In this document: positions 13,801-22,500 of the stretch, in pieces | Layout of the letters: each line of letters starts with the position of its first letter | Position numbering within the stretch: position 1 is the first letter of the stretch | From: Dallia pectoralis | Lineage: Eukaryota > Chordata > Actinopteri > Esociformes > Umbridae | NCBI GenBank assembly: GCA_029465975.1 | Contig: CM055755.1 | Span: 3,421,909 to 3,485,908 of the forward strand | Direction of reading: 5' to 3' | DNA: 64,000 nucleotides | The notes under the pieces: model-generated | The model's input: the letters and a program-made list of their open reading frames with translations, nothing else | Told to the model about the DNA's origin: nothing | The model's database searches: none | Position numbers and translations under genes: made by a program

Positions 13801-16800
13801 TATTAAAAAACAAGTTGATTATTATGAAACTCGGTTGAATACGTTCGGGTGATTTAGACCACCTGTAAGAACTTTAATGTGTTTCTTTAGTAAAGCTTAA
13901 GCTCTAGATTAAACCCTGGTTGTATGTCAAAACCTTCTCTTCCCTTATGGAAAAAGCGCCATTTACCAAGTATTTCTAATAGTTTATTACAATCCAAAAT
14001 TTGACATTTAAATTGGATATTTAGAGGGTGTGGGTTCTGAGGCCGGGGTGGTTTGATGGGTGTACAGAGGGTTATGGGGTCTGAGGCTGTGGTGCAAGCC
14101 ACTGTGCTGAAGCAGTACTCCAAACAATTGTTCATGGTTGTCAGGTCTTTAGTAAGTTGATAAGAACTTAACAAAGTGACCCACATGCGCTTATCAATAT
14201 CTCAGGACAGATCAATCTTTAAGTTGTCTCACCTGTGCATGTATGTCTCCCCCCTCTTTCTCCCTCTCTCTCTCCTTCTCTCTCTTTCTCTTTATCTCTC
14301 TGCTCTGTCCTCATGCAGACGGAGCAGCCTGGTAATCCTGTCAGCATGACTGTCCCTCACGTCCAGCTTATCAACCCAGAGAACCAGATCGTTGAGGTTA
14401 GAGAGTTGATCCACTGTGCCGACTCGTTGCCTATGAGGTCATCACCTGACGTTGACATCCATTAGTCAGGCTGTACAGCTGTCCCTGTGACACTGACACG
14501 GTGACCTGTTGGCAACGATAGCTTTAATCCAAGCACACACCACACACACACTTTACACACTCCCTGAAATGTATTGTACCTTTGGTTTTATTTTCCGGGA
14601 TACAGCACATACGATACATTGCTATTTTCTAATTCTATCTCTGTGTCTGTCCTGTGTGACACCGTCTTCTATTTCTGTGTCTGTCCTGTGTGACACACCC
14701 TGCTCTCTCTGTGTCTGTCCTGTGTGACACGTCTTCTATCTCTGTGTGTGTCCTGTGTGACACACCCTGCTCTCTCTGTGTCTATCCTTTGCTGTGTAGC
14801 CGGATGGGAACATGGCTTTGGACAGTGACGATGCAGAGGAACCGTCTCCAGAGGCCATGGCTCGCTACCTGTCCATGAGGCGTCACACTGTGGGCGTCCC
14901 AGACCCCAGGTACTGAACTCCACACACCTCACCTGACTGGCTGGCCATCACCATGGCAACCTGACAGTCTGGCTGTGTTTGTCTCTGGGTGTCTCATCCT
15001 TACTGACTGCTTGGCTGTTATCCAGGACCGAGATGCAGGAAGACCTCCAGAAGCTGCCCCCTGGGTTCCCCCGTGTGTCCCCCCAGCCCAACTTCCCCCT
15101 GCCCCCCACCATGGGTCACATGCACATGCCAATGCCCAGCCAGAACCCACACCTGCAGCACACACAGCAGCTGGAGTACAAGGTGAGTGTGTGTGAAGGT
15201 GAGTGTGTGTGTGTGTGACTGAGTCATGTATTTATAGTGGTATATAATCCCTGTCCATTTCTCTGCGTGCACATTGACGCTCCTCTCCGCGTGCCTCCGC
15301 CTCTCCAGGAGCAGTCCCTGCTGCAGCCCCCCACCCTGCAGCTGCTGAACGGCATGGGGCCTCTGGGACGCAGGGCCTCGGACGGAGGGGCCAACATCCA
15401 GCTGCACGCCCAGCTACTGAAGAGGCCCCGGGGACAGTCACCTTTAGTCGCCAGTCCTGTGGGTACCCGAGACGTGTGTGTGCGTGTGTGTGTGTGTGTG
15501 GTTACGCCTACTGTGCCTGCATTGTCCTCTAAGGAGACTGTTTTCAGAGAGCCTCCCTGACTTACTGTCCCCCCCACCAGCACCCCATCCAGCCCGTCAC
15601 TCCAGTGGATGAGGAGGGCTCAGACGGTGAGCCGGATCAGGAGGCGGTGCAGAGGTGAGTGGGGACGGGGGAACCGGGCCGTGGTGTCGGGGCTTGCCGA
15701 ATCGGCGCTGGTGTTCCCGGGCTGCCAGGAGTCGAGGTGCAATTAGGCTGCAGCACTGCTTTCTGCCACCAGGGGGAGGGCCACCGTTTTTCCGGTGCCC
15801 TCGCTTGCTCTCTCTGTCTTTCTCTCTCTTCATCAAGCAAACTGGCTCCAATCGGTAAACCGCTCTCCGGCTTTTACCAAATCTATTTCTCTGAATCTCT
15901 ACCGACGTCTCTCTCTCTTTTTCATTTCAAATTACGCGGTCAAACCAAACTTTCCTGCCACGGCTTCGCTTGCCCTGAGCTTGCAAACACAATCCGGTCA
16001 AATAGAACCACCGTTCTACGGGAGTCCTGTATCTGCTGTGTGATTGGTCGTGCCCCGACAAAACAAACAAGAGGGAGGGTGTCGTACGCTCCTCCCCCAT
16101 TGCATTGGGCCAATGAGAACAGAGAGCTGACCGGTGCTGCTTCCTGTCTCCCTCCCTCCCCGCGGCCCAGGTACCTGGCGAACCGCTCCAAGCGGCACAC
16201 GATGCACGTGCCCATGAGCACGGCACATGGCGGAGAGCCGCTGGCAGACTACCAGAGACCCCAGTGCTCCAGACAGAGGGGGTGGGTCCTGGAGCAGCAC
16301 AGCCGGTGAGGGGCCCCACACTGAGACAGACAGACAGGCTGACTCTGTAAGAGACAGACAGACAGACAGGTTGACAGACAGACAGGCTGACTCTGTAAGA
16401 GACGGACAGACTTACCGGCAGACAGACAGACAGACTGACGGGCAGACAGACAGGTGGACTATGAAAGAGACCGACAGGTGGGCTGACGAAGACCTAGACC
16501 GACTGACAGGGCCTCAGGGTGACTGACGGAGACGTAGGCAGGCAGGGGGTTTGTAGGAAAAATGGCACCACATTAGACTGGCAGAGGGGACCACAATATG
16601 CTGTTAGTGATCCAGGCTAGACTGGCACAGATGACTACAATATGCTGTTAGTGATCTAGGCTAGACTGGCACAGATGACCACAATATGCTGTTAGTGATC
16701 TAGGCTAGACTGGCACAGATGACCACAATATGCTGTTAGTGATCCAGGCTAGACTGGCACAGGGGAACACAATATGCTCTTAATGATCCAGGCTAGACTG

Positions 16801-19521
16801 GCACAGATGACTACAATATGCTCTTAGTGATCCAGGCTAGACTGGCACAGATGACCACAATATGCTGTTAGTGATCCAGGCTAGACTGGCCCAGGCTATG
16901 ACACAAGGGCTGTTACTGTTATTTGCACTCCTGTGTTTTGTGTAACTGTATGTAGTCCTGCACATTCGCTTTATCTTGGCCAGGTCGTCGTTGCAAATGA
17001 CAATTTGTTCTCAATCGGCCTACCTGGTTACATAAAGGTTTTTCTCTTGAGCAGCAGGTCAGCCATTGGACAGTCAGAGGTTTAGAAGAAGCCGCTTTTT
17101 CATTGGTTGATGTCTGTGTAGCCGTATGACCTCTGTTTTTTATATATCGAAGAATCGCTACGGTACGAGTCACGATAAGACACGTGATGTGTACGCCGTT
17201 TATTATTTATACACAACATTCCTCAAATTCTCTAACTAGCTGTTGTTTGTGTAGAGAAACGGCAAGGGAAAAGTTTGTGGATGTTGACTGAAAGTCACTG
17301 CGGTCAGAAGTACGGTTCTGCAAATAATCCTGTCAGAGCTGTTTGGACAGGCTGTGATGCGTTTGTATTTATGCATGTAAACAGAACAAATAGGATTACA
17401 ATCACCATTCAGGTCAATTGTCTGTTCTATTAGTTATATATTTAAGCACAGAGGCATATGGTGGTTTGTGATATATTGCCTTTGTACAACGGCTAAGCGC
17501 ATGTGTCAGGCACTCCGTGTCCGATCGTGCCTAAGAACTGTGGTATATCGACCATATTCCCCACCTCCTCATGCCTTATTGCTTCCATATATCAAGGCTG
17601 TGAACCAGTCAGCATTCAGGATTTGAACCACATGGTTTGTAATTATAATACTTTTCGATCAGAATCTCATTAGATAACGGATCTGTTGACTGTTCTCGGT
17701 TCCTGAAATGCTGATGCCGCAGAAATCAAAGAGGCTGATGTCAACGTGTGTGTGTATGTGTGTTATTTCTGTTAACAACTGTTTCTTATGTCTGTGTGTG
17801 ACTGTTTCTTATGTCTGTGTGTGACTGTTTCCTATGTCTGTGTGTGACTGTTTCTTATGTCTGTGTGTGACTTGTTTCTTTTGTCTGTGTATTTGTATTA
17901 TTATTTATGTTTGTTTACTGCTTTTCCATTTGGCTGCATGTGTGTATGTTTGTTTCTCTGTGTGTGTGTGTGTGTGTATATGTCGGTCTGTCTGTGTGTC
18001 TGTCTCTGTGTGTGTGTGTCTGTGTGTGTTCACGTTCCTCCCCAGGTCCAGTTATAAGGACTGTAACACCCTCCATCTGCCCATGGAGCGCTTTTCACCT
18101 GTCAGACGGTTTTCAGACGGGGCCACGACCATCCAGGCCTTCAAGGCTCAACTGGAGAACAGCAGCCTCATCAGGCAGCTCAAACAGGTACCGCCACCCC
18201 CCAACTGGTACCGCCACCCCCCACCTGGTACCGCCACCCCCACCTGGTACTGAGATTGTACATATTAGTCTGTTTTGGCTCCACCCTTCATGTGCAAATA
18301 TGAAAGCACATTCTAAGCCCGTACCGGAATATTTTTACCATCCGTTTCTTGCCGTTTAGCGCCACCCCCCGTCTAGCATCACCCTATACATTCATTCATT
18401 CCATCGGGCGTCACTGCAAATACCTCGACACCTTATTGCTCTAAGCCGATCAGTTGCGTACGCACGCAGTGAGCCTGCCAAGTACTTTAAGCTGTCTCTG
18501 AACCGTACCTCGGGTGGGGACGGGATGGGGTTCAACGCTAACTGGCTTTTCACTCAGATCCCATCAACTGTAAATGGCTCTTCATTGTTTTACATCTTGA
18601 GTCTTTATTTTTTAACCTCACGGTCAACGTATCACTGTAGTTTGGTATACAGTAGTATGCAGTAAGTAGTTGGATATACAGTAGTATTTAGTATGTAGTC
18701 AAGTTTCTTTCAGCAACGTGCATCAGCAAAACATCTGAAACTGAAAATGTTTTTCTGGTGTCAAGGCAGCCTGTCTTTATTTTATGGAAATGAATCTTTC
18801 TGACCCAGTCGTGTTGGTCTTTTTGCATATTGATATGCGGTCCGCAGTAGTGTTCTGTGGTAACGCCCTGGAAGTGTCAACAAGCTTCTGTGGACGTCCC
18901 CAACCGACTCTTAAACGAGTTAGCGTTGATACACTTATAGAACAGATGGCACGCGGGGTTTGAGGTGCCAAGCCACTCTGGAGGGCGCGAACGAGGGCAG
19001 GAAGGTCACGGGGAAAGTTGATTGGTTGTATCGGGATTGCCGGTGACTGCTGGTGAGGTGATATCCCGTTTCGACGTTGACGCGGTCAGGGTAAACAAGG
19101 AAGACAACACATGCTCACGTGCAGTAATGTCTGTTGATGCCAGTATGTCACCTGGTCATGAAAGGAAGTTCTGTTTAAGGACTCACCAGAACAGCTGTTT
19201 CTGGAACTCGTCTAGTAGGATGGAATATGTGTTTGGGACTGTGACAAAACCACCTGGAGTGCCACAATAATGAACAAAATCACTTAGTTATCTTCCTTTT
19301 GCCAAATGGATCTAAAATCATGGTCAACTGGACCTGCTCGGCATTTTCATAGTAGCCACAAAGCATGATGGGATGTTAATTGTGTTCCGTCGCAGGAATG
19401 CGAGCAGCTGCAGAAGATGTACGCTTCCCCACAGGACGAGAGGCTGCTGGAGCACACGCAGCAACAGCACGTTATGTACCAGCAGGAGCAACAGATCCTA
19501 CACCAGCAGATACAGGTCACT

Positions 19522-19577
<56 letters not shown>

Positions 19578-22500
19578 ATGTACCAGCAGGAGCAACAGAT
19601 CCTAAACCAGCAGATACAGGTCACTGACACACACACACACACCACATCCAGGTAAACGCGTGGTTGTCCCAGCTGTTAGCGGTTTGTTCTCTCGTTCACA
19701 GGCCTTGTCATTGGGACATGGAGAGAACCAGCCCAGTCACCTGACCCACCAGCTCCAGAGGTGAACATGAGTTTGAATAGGAAATAAAGCAAAATTAATA
19801 TGAACTATAACATTTGACAATTGCAATAATAATTGTGTATATCGACTGATTTAAATTTTTTACATTACATGTGTTAATTTACTTAATATTGACTTCCGTT
19901 AGATGGTTTATAGCTACACTGGTCATTTACACCATTGTTAATGCCTGGACTGCATTTCTGATTAATTTGATGTTATTTGAATGGAGAAAATTCCTAAGTG
20001 ACCACGATCTTTTGAACAATTTGACACTTGTGTCTCTAGTTTGCGTCCTCAACTTCGAGCGGCTCAGAGGAGTTCCTCCTAAAATCCCATGTGTAGTAAC
20101 GTGTCCGTGGCGTTCTGGTTCCGGTTCTGCCCTATTCCACCAGGTTGCGTATCCAGCCCTCCAGCCCGCCGCCTACACATCCCAGCAACCACCTGATCCG
20201 GCAGCCTAATCAGAGTCCCCCTCCGACAGCGATGATACAGGGGCACGGTGAGCGCCAATCTCCGCCCCTTAATGTTTCGAGTCCTCCTGTTGGCTGTGAG
20301 GGGACTCTGTCGGCTGACTGGTCTCTCCTTCTACGCTCCTCCTCCAGGTGGGCCGTCTGCGGTCCCGTACCAGCATGGCCACGCCCTCTACCAGCCGGCC
20401 GACGGGAGTCCGCCCCCTTGTGGCCTCCGGCCCGTGCCCCTCCCCTCCCAGCAGCAGCAGCCCTCCCCCCGAGGCGTGGGCGGGCCCCAGCAGCAGGTGA
20501 CCATCCAGGTGCAGGATGTGGAACTGGGCGGGGCCGGTGGACGCCAGCACCAGGGCTTCCTGTCCACACCGGGGGCCCACCGGGTTCTGGGGAAGCAGCT
20601 GAGCGCCGACAACGCCGAGACCCACAGGTGACCCACATGTCTGTGTGCCCGGGGCCGCTCCCACTGTACCCCAAGGATTCTACTGACTGTGCCGTCTCTG
20701 ACTGTGCCATCTCTGACCGCACCTTTTTTTGTTTTCTGTCACTTTCATTGTTCTTTACATTCTTTAAATCCTTTTAGACTTGCATGTCCTCGCTATGGAA
20801 ACATTTCATTTTTTTAAGATATACTTTTTTACAATTATTATTTTTGCATATTTTTGCTTTTTATACTTCAGTCAAGCCTAGGAAGTTCTTAAATGAGAAA
20901 GAAAATCACAAACTCACCCAGTTCTGTATGCCAGAAAACAGTTCTGTATGCCGGGGATCAGTTCTGTATGCTGGGGAACAGTTCGGCATACCAGGGAACA
21001 GTTCTTTATACCAGGGAACAGTTTTGTATGTCAGGGAACAGTTCGGCATACCGGGGAACAGTTCTGTATACCAGGGAACAGTTCTGTATGCCAGAGAACA
21101 GTTCTGTATGCCAGGGAACAGTTCGGCATACCGGGGAACAGTTCTGTATACCAGGGAACAGTTCGGCATACCAGGGAACAGTTCTGTTTGACAGAGAACA
21201 GTTTTGTATGTCAGGGAACAGTTCGGCATACCAGGGAACAGTTCGGCATACCAGGGAACAGTTCGGCATACCGGGGAACAGTTCGGCATACCGGGGAACA
21301 GTTCGGCATACCGGGGAACAGTTCGGCATACCGGGGAACAGTTCGCCATACCGGGGAACAGTTCGCCATACCGGGGAACAGTTCGCCATACCGGGGAACA
21401 GTTCGCCATACCGGGGAACAGTTCGGCATACCAGGAAACAGTTCTGTATACCAGGGAACAGTTCTGTATACCAGGGAACAGTTCTGTATACCAGGGAACA
21501 GTTCTGTATACCAGGGAACAGTTCTGTATACCAGGGAACAGTTCTGTATACCAGGGAACAGTTCTGTATACCAGGGAACAGTTCTGTATACCAGGGAACA
21601 GTTCTGTATACCGGGGAACAGTTCTGTATGCCGGGGAACAGTTCTGTATGCCGGGGAACAGTTCGGCATACCGGGGAACAGTTTTGTATGTCAGGGAACA
21701 GTTCTGTATACCGGGGAACAGTTCTGTATGCCAGGGAACAGTTTGGCATACCAGTGAACAGTTTTGTATGTCAGGGAACAGTTCTGTATACCGGGGAACA
21801 GTTCTGTATACCGGGGAACAGTTCTGTATACCGGGGAACAGTTCTGTATACCAGGGAACAGTTTTGCATACCAGGGAACAGTTTTGCATACCATGGAATG
21901 AGGCGAGGGGCGCTTTAGGGTTCTTGTTACCAGTGTTTTGATAACCCTGACACCCCCATGGCTGAAAAAGAAGACCTGATGTGGGATCAGCTGACTAAAT
22001 GGATGTAAGTGGGAAGATTAATTATAGCGCTAGATGCGTTCCCCTAGCCTGGTAGCTGTAGGCAGTGATACATCCAACAGTCTGTGTGTTGTATTTCTAT
22101 ACCACCCTAGTTGGTATCAATACTGAAGAAACAGAATCTTCAGACACCCGCCTGTATCAGGGGTATTCAACTTAGATCTTATCAAGGACTTATTTGTCCA
22201 ATTAATGATGTATAACGGAAAACCTGCGTAATGTAAGATCTGAATACCCCTGGTCTATATGTTGTATTTCTATACCACCCCTGCTGGTAGAAACTAGGCA
22301 GATGTGTGCATTTTACTGTCTGTGTTTTACTTTTGTGTTTGGCCTAGACACGATCAGTTCTGTCCAGAGCTGCTCAGACAAAACCATGACTGCTTGGTTT
22401 GCAAACCTCCCTGGATCTGTGGATCCGTGAGGTTGTGTTACACGTTGCCATGGTGATGCTGTTCAGGCTGTTGGCTGTTCCTGACTGTTGTCCCTCCCTC

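Noticed and set aside
20893..21941. Open frames up to 341 codons on both strands
   Set aside because: 20-bp repeat in sik3 intron 20, lying between well-supported exons 20 and 21.
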